The notes: generated by a model not told the origin, from the letters alone. A DNA stretch of 64,000 nt from Phoronis australis (GCA_002633005.1 NMRA01000755.1:38608-102607), one strand, 5' to 3'; positions 25,801 to 36,016 are shown, counted from the stretch's first letter. Program-made: numbers and translations.

Positions 25801-26416
25801 GGAGTGTCGCGCGCGCAGATTGTACCGTACCATGTGCAGGAAGTCGTGCGGATTCTGTGGCAAGGAAATCAAATTGTACGCTGGTGTTCCCGAAGAGCGG
25901 CGTAAAGCCTTCGGGAAAATAAAAGAGAAGAACCTGAAAAAAGCATCCGAGTCATCTACATCTAGAGACAATGAAATCGAGGAGTTGCCTTGCCGGGATC
26001 GAAGTGCAGGTTGTTATATAAGGGTGCGGCATGGACTCTGCAAGTGGCATGCGGAAACACGTGAATTGTGTGCCGAGTCCTGTGGTATTTGTGGCATTCG
26101 CAGGGTGTCGCCACTAAGGCGTAACAGGCATAGGAACTGTTTTGACATTCACGGAAGTTGCGCGGAGTGGTCGCGTGTTGGTTATTGTGTTTCCAACGAA
26201 TCTGTCAAAGACTTCTGTCCGCTAACCTGTGACCTCTGTGAAGAACAGAGGGCTCGAAATGGACAGCGAGCGCCACGCACTAGAGAAGATTCACCGACGT
26301 ATCGATGTCGAGATCGTCATTACAAGTGCAGGTCTTGGGCTAGAAAAGGGTTTTGTATTCACAATAGATATACCCAAAATAGGTGTCATAAGTCGTGTAG
26401 GATATGTCAGTCGTAG
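7282..26416 (+). CDS. Secreted reprolysin (M12B, ADAMTS-like) metalloprotease with FTP lectin domain and five ShK domains; 5' partial
   Basis: Exons read: 7282-7556, 9777-9906, 10324-10475, 11126-11206, 11922-12032, 14476-14561, 15018-15052, 15850-15964, 19732-19860, 20625-20701, 21466-21579, 22341-22466, 23099-23182, 24603-24731, 25398-26416 (stop TAG 26414-26416). Every boundary has AG/GT and every phase matches its neighbour; about 887 codons are recovered. Order: M12B propeptide, furin-type RRFRR, zinc protease domain with HEGSHPLGMTDD, a Met-turn candidate (GLM), a reprolysin-like C-terminal helix (WSTCS), a short linker, a fucolectin-type (FTP) domain, then five six-Cys ShK domains. Disintegrin, TSP1 and spacer regions usual in ADAMTS are absent. 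The signal-peptide exon upstream of 7282 was not found. The protein should be secreted and zinc-dependent, acting on matrix or cell-surface proteins, with FTP and ShK as targeting modules; its substrate is unknown. A second intron within 25440-25545 is possible because that stretch is hydrophobic and not domain-like. Confidence 0.85.
8828..9060. mobile_element. Short TIR DNA element (family A), intronic
   Basis: Perfect 14-bp terminal inverted repeats ATGCGCGCACCCAG (8828-8841 and 9047-9060) enclose about 205 bp without coding capacity. It is flanked by GCTTTGG on the left and GCTTTGT on the right, a likely target-site duplication of 6-8 bp as in hAT-type elements. A diverged copy lies inverted at 20875-21103, and a rearranged copy sits inside the MITE at 44331-44649. 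It is in the first large intron of the protease gene. Confidence 0.75.
10324..20701 (+). CDS. Catalytic-domain exons of the reprolysin gene
   Basis: Exons 10324-10475, 11126-11206, 11922-12032, 14476-14561, 15018-15052, 15850-15964, 19732-19860 and 20625-20701 join in frame. They give the reprolysin order: a first strand with VYVEVGAIFD, a segment with FQVWLTLRTVVF, the ICKWQ motif (compare FCKWQ in ADAMTS), WDEVFVFSS, GMAQRSGVC (compare 'G.A..G..C'), the helix LARLVAHEGSH, the turn PLGMTDDYDGD, LCFTGLM (Met-turn), WSTCSVQHFQRWLE, and a tail ending in PFLP. The zinc motif is split by the 3.8-kb intron 15965-19731. The third zinc-ligand position of HExxHxxGxxH carries Asp instead of His, while the catalytic Glu and the first two His remain. 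The domain may therefore still bind zinc, but in an unusual way. Confidence 0.85.
10769..10808. repeat. (AC)20 microsatellite
   Basis: Uninterrupted 40-bp AC dinucleotide run in the intron between 10475 and 11126 of the protease gene. It is probably polymorphic in length. Confidence 0.97.
12500..12860. repeat. Degenerate GAC/ACC-rich low-complexity block
   Basis: About 360 bp dominated by imperfect GAC, AAC, GCC and ACC trinucleotides, inside the 12033-14475 intron. It has no acceptor or donor that fits the phase-0 junction between the flanking exons. A smaller block of similar character (CATCACC, CGTCGTTG) occurs at about 21170-21245. It is probably decayed simple repeat. Confidence 0.5.
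16355..16362 (-). terminator. Pol III T-run terminator of the tRNA-Pro gene
   Basis: Eight consecutive A's on the + strand give T8 on the coding strand, 6 nt past the end of the tRNA. Confidence 0.8.
16369..16440 (-). tRNA. tRNA-Pro, anticodon TGG
   Basis: Read on the minus strand the 72-nt sequence starts GGCTTGT and ends ACAAGCC plus discriminator C, closing a 7-bp acceptor stem. The A box (TGGTCTAGTGG) and B box (GGTTCGATTCC) are canonical. The anticodon arm CTCGC-TTTGGGT-GCGAG has TGG at 34-36 (genomic 16406-16408), which decodes CCA and other proline codons. There is no intron. An A8 run at 16355-16362 gives the T-stretch terminator for RNA polymerase III just downstream. The gene lies antisense inside the intron that splits the protease zinc motif. 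Confidence 0.96.
17067..17314. mobile_element. Foldback MITE (family B), copy 1
   Basis: Begins GGGCCCGTTCCAAGAA and ends in the inverse TTCTTGGAACGGAGCCC. The whole 248-bp element is built from repeated and inverted ACTTAAGTC / AAGATTTG motifs, so the two halves can fold on each other. A second copy is at 31845-32015. It has no coding capacity and is intronic in the protease gene. Confidence 0.7.
19071..19195. repeat. Long near-perfect hairpin in a protease intron
   Basis: Arms 19090-19125 and 19139-19174 pair over about 36 bp with only two or three mismatches around a 13-nt loop. The pairing core is ATTTCGTCAAAATC with its complement. After a short gap an outer stem (CGTCTCAG near 19074-19081 with CTGAGACTCG near 19184-19193) adds more pairing. 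The structure could be a microRNA-type precursor, as cnidarian precursors often have near-perfect arms, or a relic of an inverted transposon insertion. Confidence 0.75.
20875..21103 (-). mobile_element. Short TIR DNA element (family A), second copy
   Basis: An inverted, diverged copy of 8828-9060: left end ATGCGCACCCAG (20875-20886), right end CTGGGTGCACGC (about 21090-21101). The interior shares the CTGCCTTTTTAG, TTTGTCTCGTTTTCT and CGCCAAATGGGG blocks when reverse-complemented. It lies in the intron between exons 20701 and 21466, and no clear target-site duplication is visible. Confidence 0.7.
21466..24731 (+). CDS. FTP (fucolectin-type, F5/8C-like) domain exons of the reprolysin gene
   Basis: Exons 21466-21579, 22341-22466, 23099-23182 and 24603-24731, all joined in phase 1, encode a complete fucolectin-type galactose-binding fold. 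Landmarks are VNIAWRASVVQSSTF (family 'N.A.G....QSST'), ATDGAI (family 'A.DG'), SCTQTLQETDPWIRVQL (family 'SC.HT....PWW.VDL'), IYNRADCCSERL with adjacent cysteines, DFEVRVG, and GKYVSIQIRG...LTVCEIQVF. The fucose-contact pattern R-x-D-x4-R is intact (R-A-D-CCSE-R), but the His expected about 25 residues earlier is not present at that spacing, so sugar binding is uncertain. The exons are fused in frame downstream of the protease domain (CCA-G|TT junction). Confidence 0.85.
24978..25120. mobile_element. MITE (family C, TIR CAGTGGCGGAT), inserted in an older repeat
   Basis: Starts CAGTGGCGGATCC and ends TAAATCCGCAACTG. It is flanked by CGTAC on the left and TGTAC on the right, a 4-5-bp target duplication. 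The host sequence (about 24880-24977 and 25121-25240) is related to 45395-45600, which lacks this insert, so that copy shows the empty site. It lies in the last intron of the protease gene. Other family members are at 35114-35288 and 44331-44649, with a possible degraded one at 56922-57060. Confidence 0.8.
25398..26416 (+). CDS. 3'-terminal exon with five ShK domains
   Basis: Acceptor TATCAG at 25397 joins in phase to the FTP exon. Five ShK (ShKT) domains, each with six cysteines ending C-x3-C-x2-C, span 25568-25678, 25757-25858, 25991-26092, 26138-26239 and 26306-26407. A basic, charged linker of about 44 residues separates the second and third, while the last four residues after the fifth are nearly terminal. 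The Lys-Tyr pair that makes the sea-anemone peptide a potassium-channel blocker is not seen at its place in these repeats. Association with a protease domain suggests a structural or substrate-binding role, not a toxin. No TSP1 repeats occur. A possible polyadenylation signal AATAAA is at 26852-26857. Confidence 0.9.
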
Positions 26417-28849
26417 CTGCATGGCTACCCTTTAAAAGGTTCTGGAATTATTTTTAATCAAAACAACGGGCGTCAAAACAGCTCGTTTGAAAATATAATT
26501 TTGTTACGGACTCTCTGATGGACTTACACTCACTCATTACAAAAAGTGGGATTGCAAGTCCCTTTCAGAGTGATTTATTGGAGGAAAAAAACTACTGGCT
26601 CATTTCTTTGTAATTAATTTTGCGATGGAATTTGGGAGGCATATTTCCCCTTTTCAGCGCTACGCCGCACGTCAATGGTCTGTAGGTCGGTGCACCACAA
26701 GGGGGCTGAGGGGGCTTTAGCCCCTCCATTTTTTTCAGTGTTGCACCGCCCATGATTTTGGTAATGCTTGTTTATATCTTTTTATCCATAACATAACGAT
26801 CTGACGGACGCACGTTCACATGTCCACATATGCCTTCCCCAATTAATGGTAAATAAATGTTGAGTTCAATTTGATCTCATCAAATGATTATTTTAGTTAA
26901 ATGTGTTCCTCTATTTCGGTAATGTACATTCAGAAAGGTATGTGCTTGCAATTAAACGATGCGTTTTAAATCTCCGTTGACATCGTGTCTGGACCTGGGA
27001 CCTCAAAACTTTATTCGGAACTTTATCGAGAGTTGACCAATCGATTTATGTTATGAAATTTGAGACTTTATTCGGAGTTTGCCTCACGATTCATCAGTCT
27101 TGCTCTAAACCATTCTCAAGCAAAAAAATGCCACTGATGGTTCTGAACTAAACGTGAGTCTGTACAACAATATCTGTAGTGCCATCTGGCGACTGATTTT
27201 AATGAGGCGCTTTAGGAAGGCATTGGCAATTTCTTCCTTTTCGCTGGCTATACCGAACATTAACTTTGAAAGCGGTCCCTGGCGGTAGTCACACTGTCAG
27301 TTAGTTGCTTACATTAGAAAATGTCAATTTATTTTCGTTGTTACTTTTATCGTATGAACAACTTTTCAGGAATCATGCCGTGGTCAGTCGGTTACCTTTC
27401 TCTCCAAAGGCATGCTTTCAATAGGCGTATCTGCAATGGTATAGAACCACCCGCATCATTTGTAAAACATTTCCCCAAAAATTTTAAAGCACCGTTACAT
27501 CACGTTACCCTTATAAAATCGGCCTTGTCTTGTCCCTTGGTCTGTTTGGAAATTATTTCTGAACTCGGGAAGAACTGGGCGCACTCTTAAAGCCTTTAAA
27601 TGAAATTCTTTGAACTTAATTATTCTGACGAAATAACGAACTGCCCCAGTTATTTCGAAGCCCTTATGTCACCTCCAAGTCAGGTGACGCCACCTCCAAG
27701 TTGGCTAAGGAACAATTTGAGACCATTTTCATAACTATTAGTGATATAAATCAACTTAAGTTGGCTTTGTGATCGAAGGCGACTTCCAGCTTTACACAGA
27801 CTTCTTTTGTGACCCGCATTCTCAATTAACCTTTATCTACATGACATCGCGTTTGATCAAAAGAAATTTTAAAACACATAACAATTGATGTAATACTTTT
27901 AATTTTTGGTCATGCGCTAACAAATGATCACTGCCAAAGAGAAGAACACTGCGCTTAGCTTTTTTATAAACATGGAAAATTCAAAGTAAAAGTAGCGTGT
28001 GTAATACTCCATGCGATATGTCCCTATTTAGTGTCACTTTTCACCAATACTGAAACTAAATTAAACGTATTACATTGCCTGCAGTGGTTTGATTGAAAAG
28101 AAATGTCAAGTCCTTTCAGAAAGGAAGCTCGTTTGTCAAAAATGAGGATTTTCAAAATTTTGTCTGATGAGCACATTTCCAGTTTTAAGAGATTATGTGC
28201 TCGGAATGAAAGGCCTTCACGTGCGACATTTTCATGCGCCATTGGAATTGACGACGTAATACATGTAAAAGCGTTCTCGTTGGTCACCATTAAAGTGTTA
28301 AGAATTGTGTTTTCGAATTGTCTGACAACACTAGGCAAAAATATAAGCATGGAAATTTTGAGACATCCAGTTGAGAAAACAGATAAAATTTGAGTCCAAT
28401 AGTGGAATAAAAACTTACAAAAATTAGTGACATTGCGTCCGCATCTCACTGGGCAAAGTGAGGTAACTTGAGAACATGACGTCACGATAATCGTCAATGC
28501 AATTCGATCTTAAAAGTTATCAGTGTTCTTTCCTATTTGACTGTAGAAGTTCGTGTGTCAAAATTCACTATGGTCAGTTAAAGTTTCAGCTGCTTATTTT
28601 TTTCTGATAAAAATGACAGTATACTCGTAGAGTAGGAAGTAGTGTTATCTCTCCGGAAATCATGTGATCAATTAAAGTTATTCAAACGACCTCCTTTCGT
28701 CAACCAGAGAAGCATGCTAATATTTGTATGTTTCAATACTGTTGAAGTGCTTTAATCAAGCGATTTGAGTATTTTTCTGCTAAAGGAAACATTTTCACGT
28801 GTACCTGGTGTCTCCGTCAACAGTGTCCTTCTATACTTCTGTGTATGGT
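26417..28849. other. 3' flank and intergenic DNA
   Basis: Holds the likely 3' UTR of the protease gene (candidate AATAAA at 26852-26857) and a small GGGGGCT...AGCCCCTCC repeat fragment at about 26690-26750. Open frames on both strands at 28024-28497 overlap each other and show no domain, codon pattern or splice structure that I can support. Confidence 0.5.
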
Positions 28850-30260
28850 TCACTTATTACGTCGCAATAGTTTTTTATAAAGAAGGCCCTTCGCCACAGG
28901 TTCCCACTTAGCAGACGAGCTTGTATCACCAATAGGTGTCGCGTCTGCGATCGACAGACTTTTGCAGACCTACAGTACAACACTAGTTCTTTCCTTTGAG
29001 TTGAAATGTTTACTAGTAATATTTGTTTAGTTTCAGTTGAAATAAGGATAAACAAGGATTGAAAAAAGCTAAGAGTCAATTTTAAACCACCAAGTCAACA
29101 TGGTTATGCCAGAAGCCAGTCTGTGTTTCATAGACGCACAAATAAAGCTGTATAAAACAGTAAAAGAGCAGTGACTTACAGTGCATGACGCTGTTTTGCG
29201 AAGTCTTGTTTGACCTTGTCGCGAGTCTTGCGTCTACGGTACACTGTACCTGGTAATCACACCGGTTTTCTGACTCACGGCAATCTTGTTGTCTATCCAT
29301 CTCAAATAATGTGACCCATATATTACATAGCCTGTCTTTGATACTCTGAACACCCTCGCCTACTGCAACAGCACAGCCAGGTGTTACACTAGTAGAGAAG
29401 AAAATTGCCCTTGAACTTCCTTGACCAACACATTTCCGCACGCCACTTTGCATGCTAAACTGGTAGGATCAGCAGATGACCTTCGTCGGTTGCCGTGTTG
29501 CGTTCCACGCGAGGCTTGTTTGCAGCAGCCCCTTCCCCCCTACGCTGTGGTGGCTACGACTTGTGACGCCGAGGCGAAGTCCGCCTCGCCACGGTCGTCA
29601 CAAATTTTTAATAGCCCCGCCTGTGGGTACAGTGTGGGGTCCCTATTTTACATGAGGTCCTAAGCTGCAGCTTGTTTAGCTTGGAGGGATACAAACCTTG
29701 CTTGGGTGATTTTAAACACTCCTTGGACTGTCACATTTTACCTTATGAACCATTCGCGTTTCATTTGACTGATAAAAGCAGGATTTAACTAAAACACATA
29801 CTGGCTGTGTTTTGGAATAGATGTTTTGATGGTCTTTCCCTACTTTCCTCTACATTTGCCCCTAAAGCGTAGGTCACGCGTGTTCGTTTAGCATACACTG
29901 TAAGGAATTATTTGCTCCAAACATTTGAGGCTACAGAACAATATTTAATTTTGTATAGCTGGATGGGAAACTCGTTGTCAAAGTGTGTTAATTGGGCAAA
30001 ACCGGGTTCCGTACCCTTTTAATGGATAATCCGGAGCACTGCATTATTCTTATTGCAACTTACAAAGGAACCTTCGGAAACCATATCATGGAGATCGTAC
30101 CACCAACTATGCATGTTACCTGCTGACGAACGTGGCATTTGCAGAACGTTCATTCGCATGTGTCCCAGACAATGCTGCGTGCAGTTGTGCAACTTGATTT
30201 CCGCTTGCCGCTTAGGAACACTATCTCCAGAGAAGAAAATGCCGTGCTCCGAGTTCTGAG
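28850..30260 (-). CDS. Candidate multi-exon minus-strand gene, function unknown
   Basis: Three exon-like blocks read on the minus strand with compatible phases. Exon A is 30120-30260 (phase 1 in and out, includes SEHGIFFSGDSVPKRQAE and HNCTQHC). Exon B is 29180-29362 with a strong GTAAGT donor, or the shorter 29250-29362 with an alternative CAG|GTACAG donor in phase 0 (includes IKDRLCNIWVTLFEMDRQQD). Exon C is 28850-28969, ending in TGA (includes SSSAKWEPVAKGLLYKKLL). A plus short B plus C reads through without a stop. Cysteine content and phase-1 introns suggest a secreted protein. I recognise no family and found no start exon, so it may be a chance assembly or part of a longer gene extending to higher coordinates. 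Confidence 0.25.
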
Positions 30261-31844
30261 CTTCAGTTGTGAATGCAAGCATTCTTGTAAGGCAAAATGC
30301 TAAAGAAACACTGCAAAATTGTCCCTCTCAGACATTTTCTCTTACCAGTCCTGTAAGTTCGGTTTTCATTTTTCCCAATAGAATTGTTCACTTCGATCAC
30401 AAGGGCGGATCTAGTTTTCTCTTGCGAAAATGCTTCCATTTCCGGCAGATTTAATCATACATATATACATGTACGGTCTCGCGCTTTTGGACCAACAAGC
30501 ATCCAGCCGATGAACCAGTATTGAACTGGTCCTTCTGAGATTGTGATGATAGTCGATCGTGTTTGCGAAGACCACACTAACATGTCTTGTGTTTCTGCGA
30601 ATTATTCAGATACAATTTCAAGAATTAAAGGAAGAAAAATACCGTTTTGTTTAAAAGGACGTTTGTAACAGGTACCTAAAAATCCTGGCGGGTTTCTCGG
30701 AGTTAAAATTCGTCGTGTTCCGGCATCGGGGCTTTGTTGGATGATAAGTCTCTTTCTGGCAATATATCAGTTATTTATTCTAGTGTCCAAGAAAAAAAAA
30801 TGGTCCACATCGGTTTTGAGATGTTTTAGGAAGTATTCAAGGTAAATATGCTTCTGTTTACGGCGTTGGTCTTAACGCTTTACACGTTAAGTGGTCAGGT
30901 TTGATAGCATTCTTCTGCGTGTACAAGCATATCCAGGAAAAGAAACAACTTCTAAATAAAATGCGGTTTTAAAGAAAACACCACAGCAGATACACTTAAA
31001 ATCAGCATATAGAAAACCCTAGTAATTCCAAATATCACGCAATCATTTTTTTTTGATAGTGGAATTAACATATGATAAAAACTGCGCCATGTTTTATTAT
31101 GGTAACGATGACATATCACCATACTAATTTACATAAAAATAGCCTTACAAAACGAGACTTTCGTGAGATTATAATGGCAACAGGTTCTCGGATGGTTTCC
31201 GGCATACCGGAAGACCCGGGGTTGTTTGTAAATTAGTACGTCATTTGCATATTTACAATTTAATGAGACATACATGAAACATCTTTAACATGTCGCGCTG
31301 AGACAAAGACCTCGTACGTGTATATGTAGTCAAAAAGCTAATATAGCGTTCAAGCATCTGAAACGAGAACAACATAACTTTGCTGCTTAGATGTTTTGGT
31401 ATTTCACATGCTCTATAGTGCACAAACTCAGACTCATGCCTGGTTTGAACTCCTTTTTTGTTTTTGAGTGCAGCAATTACACAAAAGTGTAGCAAGTTCT
31501 TGGGGAGCCAGGGTTAGAGTACAGGGATTATTTTGATGAAAACAGGGGCGGAGAACCTCTACTTGTACAAAAGCAACTCAGCGTGAGTTGTTCAAACTTT
31601 AGGAACGAAACAAACTAAACACAGTTGAATTTATTCAGGCAAAAAACTTGTTTGTTAAGCTGTGAAAGTCCTATGAGAAGCATATGCGGGTCGTTATAAT
31701 TTCGTTTAAAAACAGTCTCTTTGGTGATCCGATCAATTAACACGGAAATAACTAAATACACACTTGATACATATCAGCTGTTTAGATACAAAGTTAACGC
31801 AGTTGTTAAGTGACTCAGCGTTGTGGAAACCTACAATTGATTCA
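30261..31844. other. Intergenic, no gene seen
   Basis: AT-rich DNA without recognisable coding motifs. Short open frames occur on both strands, none with family signatures. Confidence 0.5.
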
Positions 31845-32015
31845 GGGTACGTTCCAAGGAACTGACTTAAGTTCATTTTTGACTAAAATTCAAAGATTTG
31901 TCTTAAGTCAAACGTAAGATTTCTTTATTGAAACGGACTTCAGGCAACTTTAAGGTTTATCTTGACTGAAATTTAAGATTTGTCTTAGCTAAGTCAGTTT
32001 TGTTGGAACGGGCTC
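31845..32015. mobile_element. Foldback MITE (family B), copy 2
   Basis: Begins GGGTACGTTCCAAGGAACTGACTTAAG and ends TTAGCTAAGTCAG...TTGGAACGGGCTC, the same inverted ends and ACTTAAG / AAGATTTG interior as 17067-17314, about 75 bp shorter. No coding capacity. Confidence 0.7.
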
Positions 32016-32080
32016 TTGACCAATAACATGTTTAACACCTAAGAATCTTCTGGTAGCAATTAAGCTTTTGCCAGCGCAAT

Positions 32081-32275
32081 CTGCATTTAGATGTAAACAC
32101 GACAGAAATTTTTACATGAAGAGCATACCACAAGCTGCATTTACATGTAAACATGACGGAAATTTTTACGTAAAGAGCATACCGCAAGCTGCATTTACAT
32201 GTAAATTCGACGGAATTTTTTGCATAAAGAGCATACCACAAGCTGATTTTACATGTATAACATTTTATTTGAAGA
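32081..32275. repeat. 54-bp tandem repeat, about 3.6 units
   Basis: Units start at 32081, 32135, 32189 and 32243 (last partial). Each contains the TACATGTAAA, GACGGAAATTTTT and AAGAGCATACC blocks. Because 54 is a multiple of three, open frames run through the array on both strands (32068-32478 + and 32032-32376 -). That openness follows from the period and is not evidence of coding. Confidence 0.9.
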
Positions 32276-32478
32276 GCAGACGTATCTTCAAAAACTTGCT
32301 GAGAGAAAAGTTTACCATTCCAGATCGTTCGATACATGTAATTTACTGCACAGTAAATGAGACGTGTTCGCCACACATAATTAGCAAACCAGCACGCGAT
32401 TCGGTCTCATTAAAGTGTCCGTTTACAGGTACCTATCTTGATCAGTTCTCCTTGGCGATGACCATTTTGTGCTTCTGA

Positions 32479-35113
32479 CATCACTTATCAATCATTTACT
32501 CTGCTGATTCGTAAACTGTTTGTGCGCGGCCAAAAAGCAATGCGTTTCCGAATCACGTTGAAGTCGCAAATGTTAGATTAAATTTTCTCACTCATGTTCA
32601 TTCTAAGTGGAAAATGAAACAAAAAGTAATGATAAAAATTGACTGGAACTAAAATTTATTGTAAAACACTGTAAATCACACATACCGGTATACAAAATAT
32701 GATTTCACCCACCTCGAAAATGAAAATATTGTTATTTTCGAGGCAAAAAATGGAGGTACAAAGACAAGTTGTATGTCTTCTATTACAATTGACCTTTGGG
32801 CCTAGTTGCTACGTAAGCCACTGTGAAGGTGCCCCCTTATTACCGTCAAAGGATCGAGGTTGGTTATTTCATCACATGTCTATATGTATCTGTCCGCATA
32901 TCTATCTTTATATCGTTAGTGAAAGTAATGTCAACCTAGCATTTTTATTGGACTAACATGGCGGTCATTTCCTTTTCTTACTTATTCATCCTTACAAAAA
33001 GTACCTAATACATGTGCTTATTAGGGTTATGAGATTAATTAGCAAGCCATTACTGCATTAAAATGTTACAAAGCTTTTAGTGTTCAAGGCCAAAGGTCCA
33101 GCGTACGCATACACGCCTGTTTGCGCCGGTGACATAAACATTCTTCGCTGCCAGGCGCGTGCAGGCTGAATTCGAAACGATATTTTCGAGGATTGTTTCC
33201 GCTTGAGCGAATTTGAGTGCTAATAAAAATGACTCTCGCCACATAAGGGCTACTAAACAATAGAACATTTGTAATTTGATTATACTTGTTAGAATGTTAT
33301 GTGCTGTCACCGGCTGTTTATGTCCCCGTTACTCGTTGGGCGATCAAAAGGCCACATGTCACCTACACTTCATAACGTCAGAGTTTTGATTTAGCTGATC
33401 ATTTTTTCCTATAACGTTTTGGTTCTAAAACATCTTAAGTTACGTCCTTTATCTTATTTAGGTCCCCAAATGAGTTTCCACCCGACAAGTACTTGATCAA
33501 AAAGGTATGTTAAAATTATGTAAATAGTTCGGCGTGTAATGACGAATTTCAATAGTGTGACCGTTCTTGTTTATTTTTCCGCAAGTGCGAATTCATATTG
33601 GGGGAGCATTATTTGGAAATAAATGTACGTATCGACTTTAATTTCCCTTTTTAGGTTTGTAAAAATGAAGTCGCACGATTTCTTTGCATTTTCACGTTTC
33701 ACGATTTATTACCTAGTGCGAGCATTAAGCAACGGAAACTTATTTTGGGTATTTACATAAAATTTGTTTTGCCTGTTTGTTTGTACAATCGCATACATTG
33801 CTGAAGATTTACATGTATGTTGCTTTCTTTGAATTCGATATAATAAAACGCACGTACGTTGAAATAAGATCCCGTCCATTTTACAAAAGGACAGGTGAAC
33901 GCAAGCTTAAATCATATAATTTACTTGTATTAAAATTTGTTGTTGACAATTATAGCCTATCTTGCAAACTGCGATAATGGCCCGTTTTATAGACAATTAC
34001 GCTGGAGACGGACCAAACCCGGCGAGGACGCGAGGCGACACGCCGTTTAGACGACTTTAATCGTCTTAAACTTCTGTCGTCGTTTCAAAAGCCAATTTGT
34101 TGGAACAGATTACAAAATCGGTTTGCCAAGATTTGAATGAAAAAATGTGGCTGCACACCCAATTATGTAATTACACCAGATTTGTCGACGAGGAAGTAGC
34201 TAATTTGAATCGATAGGAAAATAAGCTGTTCGAATTATCGTATCAAAACCAATGGAACATGCTCTCCTTCTCGCATTCTACATGTATTTAGTCAAACTTT
34301 ATGACGTTTCAAGAAGTCCCATTTAGGACACGATCGCCACTCGCTCGTCCTCATTTGCGTGAATCTCTTCAGTCACCATTCGTTACTGACCCATTTCACA
34401 AATTCGTTCTTAACTAGTGTTGTAACCAGGAAGTTGAATTAGATTGAAATACATCATTGTATAACATATAGAACCTTAGTCTACAGTATATGTTCCCTTA
34501 AAACTAGTGGTAGCAGGGCCTATAGCCAAATTCGACCATACCTTTATACAATGGGAATTTAGGCCTACTACTAACTTTTAAAAATTTCACTTCCTTGAAT
34601 TTTAGCAAGAACGCTCTTATTAGAAACTTAGCATTCTACGACCTCGTACTACACAGAACAAGCATATTACAGTTGTGTACACGTGTAGGTACATTTGATG
34701 ACGGCAAATGTTTACTCCGACGAGCAACGCAACGCGGATCTTTATGCTGTTTACTCTGGCTGGGTGCAGCAATTTTCGACTTGGTGCACGATTTTTTCGA
34801 AAAGTTTACCGAAAAGAAAATACCAGAATACCAACAACTTTATAAAATGTATCTTCTTTATAGCATCTTGTCTTTGTTAACAATTAAGTGTTTATTGATG
34901 ACCTATGAAATTCAAACTTGCCGTTAGATGTGTAAATTTCGCACTTGAAATATTTGCGCGACTAATTGTCGTCTCCAATTCGTTTACACTAGCTTCTAGA
35001 GTTTTGTCAATACGAAGCATTCATCGATAAATGATCTGCACTTTTGTCACTCGAAACATAAACACCAACAACGAACCAAATTTGAGGTTGTGAAATGTTC
35101 TCAGTATACAAAT
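32479..35113. other. Intergenic, no gene seen
   Basis: AT-rich DNA. Two short exon-like pieces (32354-32428, just before this stretch, and 33462-33504) have splice-like borders but incompatible phases, so no gene is called. Confidence 0.45.
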
Positions 35114-35288
35114 CAGTGGCAGATTTAAAGGGGGGAGGGCAAGGGGGCCACGATCCCCCCCCTAAAGTTCTCCCAGATTTCATTTGGCAGTTCGGGGGTG
35201 CGAATGTCTGAAGGGCAAAATCTTGGCTAATACTCGGCCCTGCCCTCGGCTCCCCTCCACCTAACTCAAAATCCTGTATCCGCCCCTG
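35114..35288 (-). mobile_element. MITE (family C), inverted copy
   Basis: Starts CAGTGGCAGATTTAAAGG and ends ATCCGCCCCTG. Its reverse complement aligns along its length with 24978-25120, including the GAACTGCCAAAT and ATTTTGCCC blocks. Flanks CAAAT and TAAAT suggest a 5-bp target duplication with one change. Confidence 0.8.
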
Positions 35289-36007
35289 TAAATGCCATCA
35301 AAATGTTGACCGTTAATTAATCATGACAACAGATCAACAGAATTTAACTACACTTTTGAATTAGGTGATATTTTAAAAACTGCTAAACTTATAAAACAAA
35401 GGTGTGTAGTATATACCACGTAATACTTTTTGCCAGTTGAAATACATTTTCATAATATTATCTTGCCATTGTACGTGAACCTGCAAGTAAAAATATCGGT
35501 GACTATCCAAGCTCACTCATTAAACAAACAAATTATTTCGTAAGTGGCTTTACAGAAACACGGAAAACTGGTTTTAGGGAGTCACATTTGTCTATGTTAC
35601 GCATTCGTTCATTTTATAATTGCATGCGTTTTCCGTTTTTTACTGAAGTCAAATTATTATTTAACACGAATTGGGTATTTGCCAAGGTCTACTCTGTTGA
35701 TTGTTATTCCGAAATGAGCAAATTAAATACTTCGTAATACTTCATTGGCTAATTGCCTTTTGAAAATGCGTTGTTCATTGGGCGCTGGAACCTCAGGCAG
35801 GTGTGATCATTAACGTATTTACTCCCGCCCACATGTCCTTATTTGGAAAGTAACGTCGTGTGGTTGGCACGCGAAATTCGACAGTGTCCATTTCTAAACG
35901 AGCAATTAAAGTTCAACAGATGAAAACCTGGAGCAGCATCAAATTTGATTGGCATTTAAGAAGTAATCGCAGAGTATTACCTGAACTAAGTAAACATGCA
36001 TTGTATG

Positions 36008-36016
36008 TATAAATAG
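36008..36016 (+). promoter_or_regulatory. TATA box of the Gsx gene
   Basis: TATAAATAG lies 107 bp upstream of the Gsx start codon. This predicts a transcription start near 36035-36045 and a 5' UTR of about 80-90 nt. The match is perfect and the position suits a TATA-type developmental promoter, but it is unconfirmed. Confidence 0.55.

Noticed and set aside
25568-26407. ShK domains as a potassium-channel toxin
   Set aside because: The domains are a tail of a large protease and the Lys-Tyr channel-blocking pair is not seen, so a toxin call is not justified.
28024-28497. 157-codon minus-strand frame, the longest in its area
   Set aside because: It is opposed by an overlapping + strand frame, has no recognised motif, and its composition looks like translated AT-rich noncoding DNA.
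30053-30259. Cysteine-rich + strand frame resembling part of an ShK or Kunitz domain
   Set aside because: The cysteine spacing fits neither domain. The minus-strand reading of the same DNA has better splice borders.
32354-32428. 75-nt exon-like block with CAG and GT borders
   Set aside because: Phase 1 in and out, but no compatible neighbouring exon; it directly follows the 54-bp repeat and may be chance.
33462-33504. Microexon-like block encoding SPNEFPPDKYLIKK
   Set aside because: Good splice borders, but the phase does not fit any neighbour and no family was recognised.
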